64,000 nucleotides of DNA from positions 1 through 64,000 of the forward strand of contig BBEG01000002.1 of NCBI GenBank assembly GCA_001312645.1, read 5' to 3'. A model generated the notes under the pieces. That model made no database searches, was not told the DNA's origin, and saw only the letters and a list, made by a program, of their open reading frames with translations. Shown here one piece after another: positions 9,269 through 19,798 of the stretch; position 1 is the stretch's first letter; the number at the start of each line of letters is the position of its first letter. Made by a program: the position numbers and the translations under genes. The DNA comes from Rhodococcus sp. JCM 9791. GTDB taxonomy: Bacteria; Actinomycetota; Actinomycetes; Mycobacteriales; Mycobacteriaceae.

Positions 9269-10689
9269 ACTGGCAGACCATCCCCGAGATGGTCCTGAGT
9301 TCGGGCGACCGCTTCGGCAATGCCGAAGCGGTCGTCGACGGGGACCTCCGGATCACCTACACCGATCTCACCGACCGGATCCGTCGAGCCGCCGGTGCTT
9401 TCGCCGACGCCGGCATCCGCAAGGGCGATCGGGTGGCGATCTGGGGTCCAACTCGGCCGACTGGGCAATCGCCGCGTTCGGCCTGCTCACCGCCGGCGGA
9501 GTCCTCGTCCCGATCAACACCCGATACCGGGAGGACGAGCCGCCGACATCATCCGCCGAAGCGGAGCGAAGGCCGTACTCGTCGAGAAGGGCTTTCTCGG
9601 CCAGGATTTCACGGTCACCGAACCCGTTCCGGTGTTCGACCTGAAATCCGATTTCCTCTCCAGCGGAGAACCTTTCGAAGTGAAGATGCGCGGCGACGAC
9701 ATCGCCGACATCATGTACACCTCGGGCACCACCGGTCGCCCCAAAGGCGTCATGATGAACCATCGGCAGACGCTGCGGATGTTCTCCGAATGGTGCGATC
9801 TCGCCGATCTGCGCCAGGGCGACCGCTACATGATCGTCAATCCGTTCTTCCATATGTTCGGATACAAGGCCGGCCTGATCGCATCGATGATCCGCGGCGC
9901 CACGGTCCTGCCGATACCGGTCCTCGACGTCGACGTCGTGCTCGAACTCGTCGAACGCGAGAAGGTCACGATGCTGCCCGGACCCCCGACCCTCTACCAA
10001 TCGTTGTTGAACTCGTCGAGCGCCCACGACCTGTCGTCGCTGCGCGCCGCCGTGACGGGTTCCGCGGACATTCCGGTCGATCTCATCCGGCGGATCAAGA
10101 ACGAACTGCCGTTCGAGACGATCATGACGGGGTACGGATTGAGCGAAGGTGGAACTGCCACCGCATCGCGCTCCGGCGACACGTTCGAACAGATCGCCAC
10201 CACAGTCGGAAAACCGTGCGAAGCATCGAGATCCGCATAGCCGACGACAGCGAAGTACTCATCCGCGGTTACAACGTCATGCAGGGCTACCTCGACGATG
10301 ACCAGGCCACGGCCGAAGCGATCGACACCGACGGCTGGCTGCACACCGGCGACCTCGGAACACTCGATCCCGATGGGCACCTTCGCATCGTCGGACGCAA
10401 GAAGGACATGTTCATCGTCGGCGGCTTCAATGCCTACCCTGCGGAGATCGAAGGATTCCTACTCGAACACCCCGCCGTCGACCAGGTCGCCGTCATCGGT
10501 GTCCCCGACGAACGCCTCGGCCAGGTCGGCAAGGCATTCGTCGTCTCGAGCAACCCGGTGCCGATCGACGACCTCATCGCATGGAGCCGCGATCGTATGG
10601 CCGGGTTCAAGGCGCCCCGCTTCATCGAATACCTCGATGCGCTGCCACTCGGCGCCACCGGAAAAGTCATGAAAAACCAACTGCGGTAG
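9265..10689 (+). CDS. AMP-dependent acyl-CoA synthetase/ligase, second copy (three frameshifts)
   Basis: ANL-superfamily CoA ligase of about 474 residues. Motifs in order: [16 protein letters not shown] (ATP binding), TGYGLSEGG (A5), [39 protein letters not shown] and [11 protein letters not shown] with the catalytic lysine. Frameshifts lie near 9445, 9535 and 10220. It is not closely similar to the ligase at 6484, so the two probably have different substrates or act at different steps. ATG at 9265 overlaps the amidohydrolase stop. Confidence 0.85.
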   Translation: MNWQTIPEMVLSSGDRFGNAEAVVDGDLRITYTDLTDRIRRAAGAFADAGIRKGDRVAIWGPTRPTGQSPRSACSPPAESSSRSTPDTGRTSRRHHPPKRSEGRTRREGLSRPGFHGHRTRSGVRPEIRFPLQRRTFRSEDARRRHRRHHVHLGHHRSPQRRHDEPSADAADVLRMVRSRRSAPGRPLHDRQSVLPYVRIQGRPDRIDDPRRHGPADTGPRRRRRARTRRTREGHDAARTPDPLPIVVELVERPRPVVAARRRDGFRGHSGRSHPADQERTAVRDDHDGVRIERRWNCHRIALRRHVRTDRHHSRKTVRSIEIRIADDSEVLIRGYNVMQGYLDDDQATAEAIDTDGWLHTGDLGTLDPDGHLRIVGRKKDMFIVGGFNAYPAEIEGFLLEHPAVDQVAVIGVPDERLGQVGKAFVVSSNPVPIDDLIAWSRDRMAGFKAPRFIEYLDALPLGATGKVMKNQLR

Positions 10690-10723
10690 GTCGACTCACC
10701 ACCGCACTACAGGAGGAGGCACG

Positions 10724-11014
10724 ATGAGGGACGAAGCTGCAATGCTGGCCTTCGCCTTGAAGTGGAGGCATTGGAACGGCGGCCCCGACGAAGATATCTT
10801 CGTCGAATTCGGCATCACCCCGCCGGAGTTCTTCCACCGACTGCGCGTGCTCCTGACGCGGGATCGGTGGAATCGGCTCGACCCGGAGATCCTCGACCAA
10901 CTCGTCAAGGTCTGCGACGAGCGTATCGGCGCGATCGACATCCGGTCGGTCGCCGACCGCGATCGGGCGAAGTTCGCCTCGCCCCAGCATCCACTCAGCA
11001 GGCTCTCGGCCTGA
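10724..11014 (+). CDS. Small DUF3263-like protein
   Basis: Intact 96-residue soluble protein. The pattern MLAFALKWRHWNGGPDEDIF followed by FGITPPEFFHRL resembles the DUF3263 family of small actinobacterial proteins, probably helix-turn-helix like; this is from memory of the family pattern. The start at 10724 has a strong AGGAGGAGG site. It is the last gene of the ligase/amidohydrolase unit and is followed by a terminator. It could be a local regulator. Confidence 0.6.
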   Translation: MRDEAAMLAFALKWRHWNGGPDEDIFVEFGITPPEFFHRLRVLLTRDRWNRLDPEILDQLVKVCDERIGAIDIRSVADRDRAKFASPQHPLSRLSA

Positions 11015-11015
11015 C

Positions 11016-11049
11016 GCGTTGCTCCGGTCCTGCTGCGCCGGAGCAACGC
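11016..11049 (+). terminator. Hairpin terminator after the small DUF3263-like gene
   Basis: Perfect 12-bp arms GCGTTGCTCCGG (11016-11027) and CCGGAGCAACGC (11038-11049) with a 10-base loop, two bases after the stop codon and before a convergent gene. Confidence 0.8.
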
Positions 11050-11060
11050 TCACACGGCCG

Positions 11061-11521
11061 TCACTTACGCATTTTACTGAAGTCCCAGCTCACGATCTTC
11101 GCCGGTTCGAGCTTCAGCCACGCGTGCCGGCCGTCGTAGGAGAAGTCGCGTCCGCCGGCATACTTGTCGGCGAAAAGCCGTTCGGGTTCGGCAAGTTCGT
11201 CGACCTCGTCACCTCGGCGCGGTATCTCACCGACGTTCACCGCTCGCCCGCGTAGTTCCACACCCCGAAGGCTCATGAAGTCGGAGCCTCCGTCGTCGAC
11301 GATCACAGCAAGCCGCGCATCGCGATCGATGTCGGTCCAACGCTGGCTACGGACCAGGGAGTTGAGCACAACGCCTTTCCGTCCCAGACGTACCACAGCG
11401 CACTCAGGTGGGGCCCACCCGAGCCGACGGTCGCAACTCGGCACACCGGCTGATTCTGCAGGAACTCGTCGCGCTCGTCGTCGGACATCGCGATCGCGGT
11501 ACCTCGTCGTTGTTCGCCCAT
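11061..11521 (-). CDS. Split-barrel flavin/F420-binding (PPOX-type) protein (one frameshift)
   Basis: About 153 residues with the pyridoxamine-5'-phosphate-oxidase-like split-barrel pattern: MSDDERDEFLQNQPVCRVATV, then PHLSALWYVWDG, a central segment ending LNSLVRSQRWTDIDRDARLA, then VELRGRAV. Members bind FMN, F420 or haem; in actinobacteria many are F420-dependent reductases, which would fit the LLM enzymes in this window. The shift lies near 11370. ATG at 11521 is chosen; an in-frame upstream extension is also open. It is convergent with the DUF3263-like gene across a terminator. Confidence 0.72.
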
Positions 11522-11671
11522 ATCGGTCTCCAATACTGCTCGGTCCGTGACATGTTCGGGAGCCGAGTGTCGCAGTGAGGGGCTGCCGGCCTTCGATCTA
11601 CGTATCATGGTCGTGGCAGCGGCGACCGGATCGGTCGCGCCTCCGATCATAGGGCAGAAGGCCGTTCGCTT

Positions 11672-12268
11672 CTACGAGTGATCGAGTCGGACCGAGCCGA
11701 CATCGGCGACGAGCGCGAATGCGCGGTCGAGCGCGGCACCGAACTCCATGCGCTCGTCGGAACTCCAGATACTCCATGCCAGATCGATCGCAGCCATCGA
11801 GGCGTGGGCAGCCGCGCACGCGCCGATCGGATCTGCCACACGTTCGAGCAGAGCCTGCTCCAGGCCTGCTCGCTGCTCCGACCTTTCCGACGCCAGTCGA
11901 GCCCTCAGCGCCGACGATTCGGCGATCATCTTCAGTCGTGCGCGCAGCAACTCCGGTGTCGCGTGCGCTGCATCGATGGTCGGCTGCATGGCTGCCCGAA
12001 CAGCGTCGACAACTCGCGTGCCGGGTATCGGTTGCGCCTGGCGTAACTGATCGGCGATCGAGAGCCGCCCGATCCGCACTGCGGCGACGACCGCGGCTTC
12101 CTTGGAAGTGAAGTACCGGAAGAACGTTGCTCGGGAGATCCCGATCGCCCGAGCGATGTCGTCGACGGTGACCGCATCGAAACCGGCTTCGGCGCAATAT
12201 GTCGCGGCCGCATCCGCCAATTCGGCCGTGAGAATCTCTCGGCCTCGATCGCGGATGTTGTCGCCCAT
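11672..12268 (-). CDS. TetR-family transcriptional regulator
   Basis: Intact 198-residue repressor. The N-terminal helix-turn-helix reads VTVDDIARAIGISRATFFRY, followed by an all-helical ligand-binding domain. It is divergent from the SDR at 12347, and a perfect 17-bp palindrome lies between the two starts, so self-regulation and control of the SDR gene are likely. The inducer is unknown. Confidence 0.9.
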   Translation of the reverse strand: MGDNIRDRGREILTAELADAAATYCAEAGFDAVTVDDIARAIGISRATFFRYFTSKEAAVVAAVRIGRLSIADQLRQAQPIPGTRVVDAVRAAMQPTIDAAHATPELLRARLKMIAESSALRARLASERSEQRAGLEQALLERVADPIGACAAAHASMAAIDLAWSIWSSDERMEFGAALDRAFALVADVGSVRLDHS

Positions 12269-12305
12269 GGTGAGAAAGACTACTGGCTGATACGCTGAAT
12301 TGACT

Positions 12306-12322
12306 ATGAGACTCAGTCTCAT
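12306..12322. promoter_or_regulatory. Palindromic TetR operator ATGAGACT-C-AGTCTCAT
   Basis: A perfect 17-bp palindrome with 8-bp arms, 38 bases upstream of the TetR start and 25 bases upstream of the SDR start. Its size and place match a typical TetR-family operator. Confidence 0.75.
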
Positions 12323-12346
12323 TCCCGTCATAGAAGAGGACGACCC

Positions 12347-13143
12347 ATGACCGAACGGAATCTTGCATTTCTCGAAGGCGCGCTCGCAGGTAGATCCGCG
12401 ATCGTGACGGGAGCCGGGCAAGGCCTCGGACGCGACATCGCAATCGCCCTGACGCAGGCCGGAGCCCGTGTCGCGGTCGTCGACATCAACCCGGACACCG
12501 CAGATGCGGTGAGTCGAGAACTCGGCAACTACGGCAGTCCGGGTCTTGCCATTACGTGTGACGTGTCCCAGCGCGACCAAGTCGACGCGAGTGTCGCGAC
12601 CGTCGTATCCGAATTCGGCGGCATCGACATCCTCGTCAACAATGCTCAGAACGTCCGCAACACCCAGATGCCGTTCGTCGACACCGACGAGGAGCATCTC
12701 ATGGTGCATCTGCGGAGCGGACTCCTCGGCACCTACTACTACCTTCAGGCCTGCTACCCGTATCTCGTGGACCGCACCGGCAGCGTCGTCAACATCGGCT
12801 CCGGGGCAGGCGTCGGCGGGCTGAAGGAGCACTTCTCCTACGCCGCAACGAAGGAAGCGATCCGCGCGACGACTCGTGTGGTGGCTCGCGAATGGGGTCC
12901 GGACGCATCCGGGTGAACACGATCTGCCCCGCCGCCTACGACACTCCCGCCATGAAGATCTACCTGGAGAAGGCCGGGGAGGAGACGCAGGCGTGGATGC
13001 GGTCTCAAATTCCGCTGGGCCGCTTCGGAGGTGGCGACGAAGTCGCCTCCGTTGCCGTCTTCCTGGCGAGCGATGCGGCCAGTTACATGACCGGACACAC
13101 CCTGATGGTCGACGGCGGATCGAAGATGGATGCCGGGCGCTGA
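12347..13143 (+). CDS. Short-chain dehydrogenase/reductase (one frameshift)
   Basis: Classical SDR of about 265 residues that oxidises or reduces an alcohol/ketone with NAD(P). The cofactor motif is TGAGQGLG, then NNAQN, the catalytic region NIGSGAG with YAATK (YxxxK), and the C-terminal TGHTLMVDGG. The shift is near 12905, where one G is missing from a GG pair, giving WGPDGIRVNT once restored. It is controlled, by position, by the divergent TetR gene. It is convergent with the MFS gene, seven bases apart. Confidence 0.85.
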
Positions 13144-13150
13144 GTCCTGA

Positions 13151-14593
13151 TCAACCCGTGGCTTGCTCCGGCACATGAGCTTCATGTGCCCGAGCGGTCC
13201 CCGGCTTCGGAACTCGAAGCACCATGGCGATGGCACCAGCGACCAGCGCGGTCACACATCCGATCATGAGACCGGTGACGAATCCGGTCCGGCTGGGAAT
13301 CACGCTTCCCGCGAACTCGATGGTCATCCAACCGAGAACCATGCCGCTCACGGCAGCCGATACAGAACTACCCACGGATCGCAAGAGAGTATTCACGCTG
13401 TTTGCAGATGCCCCTTCGGACGGCGGAACCGAACTCAGGATCACTGTCGGAATGGCGCCGTACGCGAGACCGAGACCCGCAGCGACGCTGCAACTGACGA
13501 ACATCAGTCCCCACGTCGACCCCATCAAGAAGACAGAGGACGCGAAACCTGTGGCCATGAACAAGCATCCCGTGAGCAACGTGGCACGCGGACCACGTGT
13601 AGCGGTCAGACGGGCGCTGAGCGGGGCAGCTGCCATCATCGCCAACCCGGACGGCGCACACCACAGACCCATCACGATCATCGACTGACCCAACCCGTAG
13701 CCCGTGGATTCGGGTAGCTGCCGGAGTTGCGGGACGAGCAACGACTGGAAGTACGCCGAGAATCCGATCAGGATCGTCACCGAGTTGGTGACCAGTACCC
13801 GCTTCCCCATCGAGACCCGGAGATCGATCAGCGGGGCGTCGATCCGCAGCTCCCACAGACCCCAGATCAGAAGGACTACCACCGCGCCGGCGAGCAAGGC
13901 GAGTGTCGTCGGACTCGCCCATCCCCACTCGGCGCCCTTCGACACGACCAGCAGCAGGCACACCAGACCCAGAGCAACACCGAGAGCACCGACCGCATCG
14001 AAACGCTTCCCGGCACCGTAAGCAGGCGTGGACGGTACAACCCACGCGATGAGCACCGCGGTTACCACACTGAGCGTGGCGACTCCCCAGAACAGGAACC
14101 GCCAGCTCGTCGTTTGCGCCACCACCGCGGCAAGGGGCAACCCGAGTGTCCCCCCGATTCCCAGCGACGCACTCATCACTGCGATCGACGATCCCAGCTT
14201 CTCCGGCGGTACCAGCGTGCGCAGCGCACTGATCCCCACCGGGACCATGCCGAAGCCCGCACCCTGCAGAGCTCGCCCGACGAGCATCGGCACCAAGGAC
14301 GACGACAGCGCGCACAGGACCGATCCGACGATCAACGGGATCGTGCACAGCAGCAGTATCCGGCGAGCCCCGTACATGTCCCCCAGCCGGCCGGTCACCG
14401 GCGTGGCCACAGCACCCGACAGCAAGGTCACCGTCACCACCCACGACGAGTTGGCGACGCTGGTTCCGAGTATCGTGGGGAGCTCACCGAGGAGCGGAAT
14501 CACCAGCGTCGACATCAGTGTGGTGACGATGCCACCGAATACCAGCACCCACACGACACGACCGGAACCGCTGGTGCTGTTCGAGTGCGGCAT
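13151..14593 (-). CDS. MFS transporter, DHA2 drug-exporter type
   Basis: Intact 480-residue membrane protein with about 14 hydrophobic segments, the size of EmrB/QacA-type (DHA2) proton-driven exporters. The cytoplasmic motif A appears as GRLGDMYGARR and the antiporter motif C region as VGISALRTLVPPEKLG. It is the last gene of the sulfotransferase/cys run: ATG at 14593 starts two bases after the upstream lipoprotein stop. Export of the sulfated product, or of a toxic intermediate, would fit the context but is only inferred. Confidence 0.85.
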   Translation of the reverse strand: MPHSNSTSGSGRVVWVLVFGGIVTTLMSTLVIPLLGELPTILGTSVANSSWVVTVTLLSGAVATPVTGRLGDMYGARRILLLCTIPLIVGSVLCALSSSLVPMLVGRALQGAGFGMVPVGISALRTLVPPEKLGSSIAVMSASLGIGGTLGLPLAAVVAQTTSWRFLFWGVATLSVVTAVLIAWVVPSTPAYGAGKRFDAVGALGVALGLVCLLLVVSKGAEWGWASPTTLALLAGAVVVLLIWGLWELRIDAPLIDLRVSMGKRVLVTNSVTILIGFSAYFQSLLVPQLRQLPESTGYGLGQSMIVMGLWCAPSGLAMMAAAPLSARLTATRGPRATLLTGCLFMATGFASSVFLMGSTWGLMFVSCSVAAGLGLAYGAIPTVILSSVPPSEGASANSVNTLLRSVGSSVSAAVSGMVLGWMTIEFAGSVIPSRTGFVTGLMIGCVTALVAGAIAMVLRVPKPGTARAHEAHVPEQATG

Positions 14594-14595
14594 CC

Positions 14596-16202
14596 TCACT
14601 CGCCCAGCCAGAGTTCTTCGGGGAGCGGTGAACCCCAGGCGTACGACACAACTCCGTGCAGTGACTCGCGCCAGATGGTGGACGGCGCGGACCGGATGGT
14701 CCACACGGCGGGATTCAGGGCCACGAGTCGATCCTGGACTGTGGCGTATGCCTGTGCGCGCTCATCCATCGACGTACTGGCACGGCCGACATCGAGGGCG
14801 TAGTTCAGGTCCTCGTCGTCGATCCCCGTGACGTTGCCCGGTGAATCGCCGTGGAAGGCTGTCCACAGAGCGTAATCCGGATCCTGGATGACAGCGGTCG
14901 AGATCATCGCATCGAAATCCCGCGCCCCCGCTCGCGCGGTCGCCGCCGGGTAATCCGCAATCTCCACGTCCACCTCGACGTTCTCGAAGGCACTCAGCTG
15001 CGCCTGCAGGCTCTCCCCTAGCCCGCGGCTCTCGGGCGTGGGATACGACAGGAAGGTGAACTTCACGGGCTTACCCTCGGCCGCGAGCTCGTCGAACAGC
15101 TTCTGAGCGGACTCCGCATCCCGCTTGGGGAACGCGATGTCGCGGTGAAACGGCGACGATTCCGGGAAGAGAAAGCTCTGGGTTTGTGCACTTCCCTCAT
15201 AGACGGCCGCGTTGATCGCCTCGGCGTCGACGGCCAGCACCACGGCGCGCCGCGCGCGCTCGTCGTCGAACGGTGCCCTCCGTAGATTCAGGGCGATGAA
15301 CTGGCCGCCTCCGGTGTCCACGGATTCGGTCATGAGGCCTGTGTCTTCGGCCATCGACAGGATCTTCCAACTGGCCTCGGTGGAAAGATCCGCCGCCTCG
15401 GTCGAGAGAGCGTTGAAGCGCTGGTTGGTGTCGGTCGGCATTCGGATGCTCAGACCATCGAGGTACGGCTTCGGAGCGTCCCAGTAGTGGGGATTCTTCT
15501 CTAGTTCGATCGTGTCCTGCCGGGTCCATTCCGCCAGGGTGAACGGGCCGGCGCCCACCGGGTTCTCGTCGAATGCCTCTCGGCCCTCGGCCAGCGCAGT
15601 CGGCGACGCGATCCAGTTCATCGACGTGTTGACGATGCCCTGCACGAAGTTCTCGTTGGGTTCCGGCAGCGTGATCTTCAGTGTCCGGTCATCGATCACT
15701 TCGGTTGCGGCGATCTGGGCGGCCTGCCGGATTGCCGTCGAAGCCAGCTCCGGGTCGCGCAGCCGATCCCAGTTGACCTTCACGGCTGCGGCATTGAGCG
15801 GCGTTCCGTCGGTGAAGGTCACGTCGGGACGCAGTGTCAGCGTGAATGTTCGTCCCTCGTCGCTCCCGACGAAATCCGTGGCGATCTTGTACCCGAGCTC
15901 GAGGGTCTCGGGGTCGAGGGTCATCAGCGTTCCGTACAGGGCATTCCCGATGACCGGATGATGCGACCAGCTATTGGACAGGGCCGCCGGTCGAGGGAAC
16001 GCGGTTCGGCAGGCTGCAGGATGTTCGCTGTGCCTCCCGGAACCGGTGAATCCCCCTCACCCGCGGACCGGCTCTCGCGGTCACCGGCCTCGGTGGTACC
16101 GCACGCCGACAATGTGAGGGCGGCAATGCATGCTGCGACCACCACTCCGACGGTCCGGCCGAATCGCGGACGCGCTTCTCTGTTCGGAGACCCGTGAATC
16201 AT
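14596..16202 (-). CDS. Solute-binding lipoprotein, peptide/nickel family (SBP_bac_5; one frameshift)
   Basis: About 535-residue periplasmic-type binding protein of the DppA/OppA family. The lipobox is LTLSACG at about residue 35, so it is an anchored lipoprotein. The mature start PVPGGTANILQPAEPRSLD closely parallels the binding protein at 28105-29703, and the two are paralogues throughout (both end near PEELW). The shift is near 15990, where one C is missing. ATG at 16202 overlaps the cysQ stop. No permease or ATPase genes are adjacent in this run, so it may share the ABC importer at 26-31.6 kb. Confidence 0.85.
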
Positions 16203-16930
16203 CTTCGACTCGATTCGATACTTCCGGAGAGTGATTCGAGTACCGCCCCTGCAAGTTCGGGGCGACAGATCACCAGGTCCGGCAGGTACGGGTCGGGCAT
16301 GTTGTAGCGCAGTGGAGTGCCGTCGATCCGCGACGTGTGGAGGCCTGCGCTCTCCGCCACGGCAACCGGTGCGCAGGAATCCCATTCGTACTGACCACCG
16401 GAGTGGACATAGACATCGGCCTCACCCCGCACCACCGCCATGGCCTTGGCGCCTGCCGATCCCATCGGAATCGTGGTGGCGCCGAGTCGCTCGACAACTA
16501 GAGCGACAGACTTCGGGGGCCGCGACCTGGATACCACCAACCGCGGCGGACCCGCGTGCGCCGCGGGCACCACGGGTGGTGTTCCCGTGTGGAGGACGAC
16601 ATCCATTCCAGGTAGCGCCACCGCACCGATCGCGGCGACACCGTCGATGGCGAGCGCCACGTGGACGGCCCAGTCGGCCCTCGGTGGCTCGCCGTATTCC
16701 CGCGTGCCGTCGAGGGGGTCGACGATCCAGACCCGATCGCGACCGAGGCGGACCCTGTCGTCGGCCGCTTCCTCCGACAACACCGCATCCCGAGGACGTT
16801 CTTCGGCCAGCCGACGCAACAACAGCCTGTTCGCCATTGCGTCGCCGGCATCACCTCCCTGAGAGCGAATCTCGAGCAGCAGCGCACCTGCTTCCGCGGC
16901 CAATGCCGCGGCAAGTTCGTGGTCGTTCAC
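16199..16930 (-). CDS. cysQ: CysQ-type 3'(2'),5'-bisphosphate nucleotidase (PAP phosphatase)
   Basis: Intact inositol-monophosphatase-fold protein of about 243 residues. It carries the metal-binding motifs LSEEAADD, WIVDPLDGTREY (DPLDGT) and WDSCAPVAVAES. CysQ removes the 3'-phosphate of PAP, the by-product of PAPS-dependent sulfotransferases, and can also hydrolyse PAPS. GTG at 16930 is chosen over longer in-frame starts that run into cysC. It follows cysNC with one base between and overlaps the next lipoprotein gene. Its place beside PAPS synthesis and a sulfotransferase supports PAP clearing as its job. Confidence 0.87.
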   Translation of the reverse strand: MNDHELAAALAAEAGALLLEIRSQGGDAGDAMANRLLLRRLAEERPRDAVLSEEAADDRVRLGRDRVWIVDPLDGTREYGEPPRADWAVHVALAIDGVAAIGAVALPGMDVVLHTGTPPVVPAAHAGPPRLVVSRSRPPKSVALVVERLGATTIPMGSAGAKAMAVVRGEADVYVHSGGQYEWDSCAPVAVAESAGLHTSRIDGTPLRYNMPDPYLPDLVICRPELAGAVLESLSGSIESSRR

Positions 16931-16931
16931 C

Positions 16932-18852
16932 TCATACCCCCGTTCCCGGTTGCAGGATTCCCGCTTCACGGAGATGCAGGATCACGAGATCGGCTGCGGC
17001 CTCCGGTGTGATGCCGCCGCTTGCGTCGAGATGGACATCCGGAGATTCGGGTGCTTCGTACGGTGAGTCCACACCGGTGAAGTTGACCAGATCGCCGCGC
17101 CGGGCCTTTGCATACAGACCCTTCCGGTCGCGGGACTCCGCTACCGACAGCGGAGCGTCGACGAAGACCTCGACGAACTCGGATTCACCGACCAGTTCCC
17201 GCGCCATCTGCCGTTCGGCCTTGAACGGTGAGATGAAGGATGCGAGGACGATCAATCCCGAATCGACCATCAACCGGGCAACCTCCGCGACCCGTCGCAC
17301 GTTCTCGACGCGATCGGCAGCGGTGAAACCGAGGTCCTTGTTCAGTCCGTGGCGTACATTGTCGCCGTCGAGAAGATACGTGTGAAAACCCTGGTCGAAC
17401 AGACGCTTCTCGACGAGGTTCGCAACGGTCGACTTGCCTGCACCGGAGAGTCCGGTGAACCACACGAGCGCTGCCTTCTGCCCCTTGGCACGCGCGCGAA
17501 CGCTCCTCGTCACGTCGACTGCCTGCCAGTGGACGTTGTCGGCGCGACGCAGTGCGAAATGCAGCATTCCCGCCGCCACCGTCGCGTTGGTGAATTTGTC
17601 GATGAGGATGAACCCACCCATCTCCCGGTTCTCTCCGTACGGTCGAAGGGAATCGGCTTGTCGAGGTTGAGATTGCACACCCCGATCTCGTTCATGGTGA
17701 GTGTCTTCGCAGCGAGGTGTTCGAGAGTGTTGACGTTCACCGTGTACTTCGGCTGGGCAACACTGACACCGACGGTGCGCGTACCGATCTTCATCAGGTA
17801 CGAGCGGCCGGGCAGCATCGCGTCCTCGCTCATCCAGACCAGGTGACTCTCGAACTGGTCCGACACCGACGCCGGGGCCGACGCCGCGACGATGACATCA
17901 CCACGGCTGACATCGACTTCGTCGGTGAGGGTGACCGTGACGGACTGGCCGGCGACGGCAAGACCGATATCGCCGTCTGCGGTGTGCACCTGCTTGATTC
18001 GGGTCTCTCGACCGACGGGAGAATGCGCACACTGTCGCCGGCGCTCACCGTGCCGCCCACGATCCGGCCGGAGAACCCCCGGAAGTCGAGATTCGGCCGA
18101 TTCACCCACTGCACCGGAAGCCGGAACGGAGATGTCCGGATTTCGTCGGCGATCCCGACGGACTCGAGATACTCGATCAGAGTAGGGCCGTTGTACCACT
18201 GCGTATTCGGGCTCTGCTCGATGATGTTGTCGCCGCGTAGCGCCGAGATCGGAATGCACACGGGGTCGGCGAGACCGAGTTCTTTCGCGAACACCCGGTA
18301 TTCGGATTCGAGACGCTCGAACACCTCCTGCGAGTAGTCGACCAGGTCGAGTTTGTTGACTGCGAGCACCACCCGGTCGATTCCGAGGAGCGTCACGAGA
18401 TAGGAGTGCCGTCTCGTCTGCGTCGAGATCCCGTGTCGGGAATCGAGCAGGATCACCGCGACGTCAGCAGTCGACGCTCCGGTCACCATGTTCCGGGTGT
18501 ACTGCTCGTGCCCCGGGGTATCGGCGACGATGAACTTCCGCTTCTCCGTGGAGAAGAATCGATACGCCACGTCGATCGTGATGCCTTGCTCGCGTTCCGC
18601 GGTGAGGCCGTCGACGAGCAGCGCGAAGTCCAGCTCGTCGCCCTGGGTCCCGACCCTCTTGGAGTCCGCTTCGAGCGCATCCAACTGATCCGAGAACACC
18701 AGTTTCGAATCGTAGAGAAGCCTGCCGATCAGCGTGCTCTTGCCGTCGTCGACGCTTCCGCAGGTGATGAACCGCAGCATCGACTTGTTCTCGTGGACTT
18801 CGAGATAGTCCTCGATGCCGGATTCGAGGAGGTCGGTCGTTGAATGTGCCAT
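16932..18852 (-). CDS. cysNC: CysNC: sulfate adenylyltransferase GTPase subunit fused to APS kinase (two frameshifts)
   Basis: About 639-residue bifunctional protein. The CysN part has GTPase motifs [21 protein letters not shown] and NKLDLVD followed by beta-barrel domains; the CysC part (from about residue 440) has the kinase P-loop GLSGAGKST and [15 protein letters not shown]. With CysD it converts sulfate and ATP to APS and then to PAPS. Frameshifts lie near 18013 (a GGG read as GG) and 17640. ATG at 18852 overlaps the cysD stop. The fused form is usual in mycobacteria and rhodococci. Confidence 0.93.
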
Positions 18853-19763
18853 CAGAAGTAGCCTTCCTGCTTCTTCCGCTCCATCGACCCGCTCGAGTCG
18901 CGGTCGATCACCCGGCCCTGGCGTTCGGAGCTTGTCGTGAGGAGCATTTCCTGGATGATCTCGGTGAGAGTCGATGCCTCGCTCTCGACTGCCCCGGTCA
19001 GCGGATAGCAACCGAGGGTCCGGAAGCGCACGTTCTTCTTCTCGGGCACTTCGCCCGGTTCGAGAGGGAATCGATCGTCGTCGACCATGATCAGGACACC
19101 ATCGCGTTCGACCACCGGTTGCGGGCTCGAGAAATACAGCGGCACGATCGGGATCCGCTCCCGCCGGATGTACTGCCAGATGTCCAACTCGGTCCAGTTG
19201 GACAGCGGGAAGACGCGCACGCTCTCGCCCGGGGCCTTCCTCGTGTTGTAGAGGCTCCACAGCTCCGGACGTTGCTGCTTCGGATCCCAACGATGCTTCG
19301 CGCTTCGGATCGAGAACACCCGCTCCTTCGCTCGCGACGCCTCTTCATCGCGTCGCGCACCACCGAACGCCAGATCGAAACGATGGAGGTCGAGCGCCTG
19401 CTTGAGGCCCTCCGTCTTCCACATATCGGTGTGGGTGGCGGAGCCGTGCTCGAAGGGATTGACGCCGAGCCGAACGCATTCGGGGTTCTGGTAGACGATC
19501 AGTTCGGCACCCATGCGTTCGGCTATCGTGTCGCGGAACTCGTACATGGCCCGGAACTTCCATGTCGTGTCGACGTGCAGCAATGGAAACGGCAACTTGG
19601 ACGGATGAAACGCCTTCATCGCGAGATGCAACATGACCGAGCTGTCCTTGCCGACCGAGTAGAGCATCACCGGATTTTCGCTCTCCGACACTGCCTCCCG
19701 GAAGATCTGGATGCTTTCCGCTTCCAGCCTCTCGAGATGTGTGAGTGGCTTCATATCGTTCAT
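18852..19763 (-). CDS. cysD: Sulfate adenylyltransferase subunit 2
   Basis: Intact 303-residue catalytic subunit of ATP sulfurylase, making APS from sulfate and ATP with CysN. The PP-loop motif is [18 protein letters not shown]; other family blocks are [18 protein letters not shown] and IPIVPLYFS. It lies 35 bases after the LLM gene and overlaps cysNC by ATGA. It sits inside the sulfotransferase run and is not next to sulfite reductase or sulfate permease genes, which suggests the PAPS made here serves sulfation at least in part. Confidence 0.93.
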   Translation of the reverse strand: MNDMKPLTHLERLEAESIQIFREAVSESENPVMLYSVGKDSSVMLHLAMKAFHPSKLPFPLLHVDTTWKFRAMYEFRDTIAERMGAELIVYQNPECVRLGVNPFEHGSATHTDMWKTEGLKQALDLHRFDLAFGGARRDEEASRAKERVFSIRSAKHRWDPKQQRPELWSLYNTRKAPGESVRVFPLSNWTELDIWQYIRRERIPIVPLYFSSPQPVVERDGVLIMVDDDRFPLEPGEVPEKKNVRFRTLGCYPLTGAVESEASTLTEIIQEMLLTTSSERQGRVIDRDSSGSMERKKQEGYF

Positions 19764-19798
19764 GTCTCCCTACAACCGTCTACGACTGAATGTGCGGC

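Noticed and set aside
8527-10689. A 720-codon open frame on the plus strand
   Set aside because: Its first part overlaps the intact amidohydrolase gene in another frame and has shadow composition; only pieces after 9265 belong to the CoA ligase.
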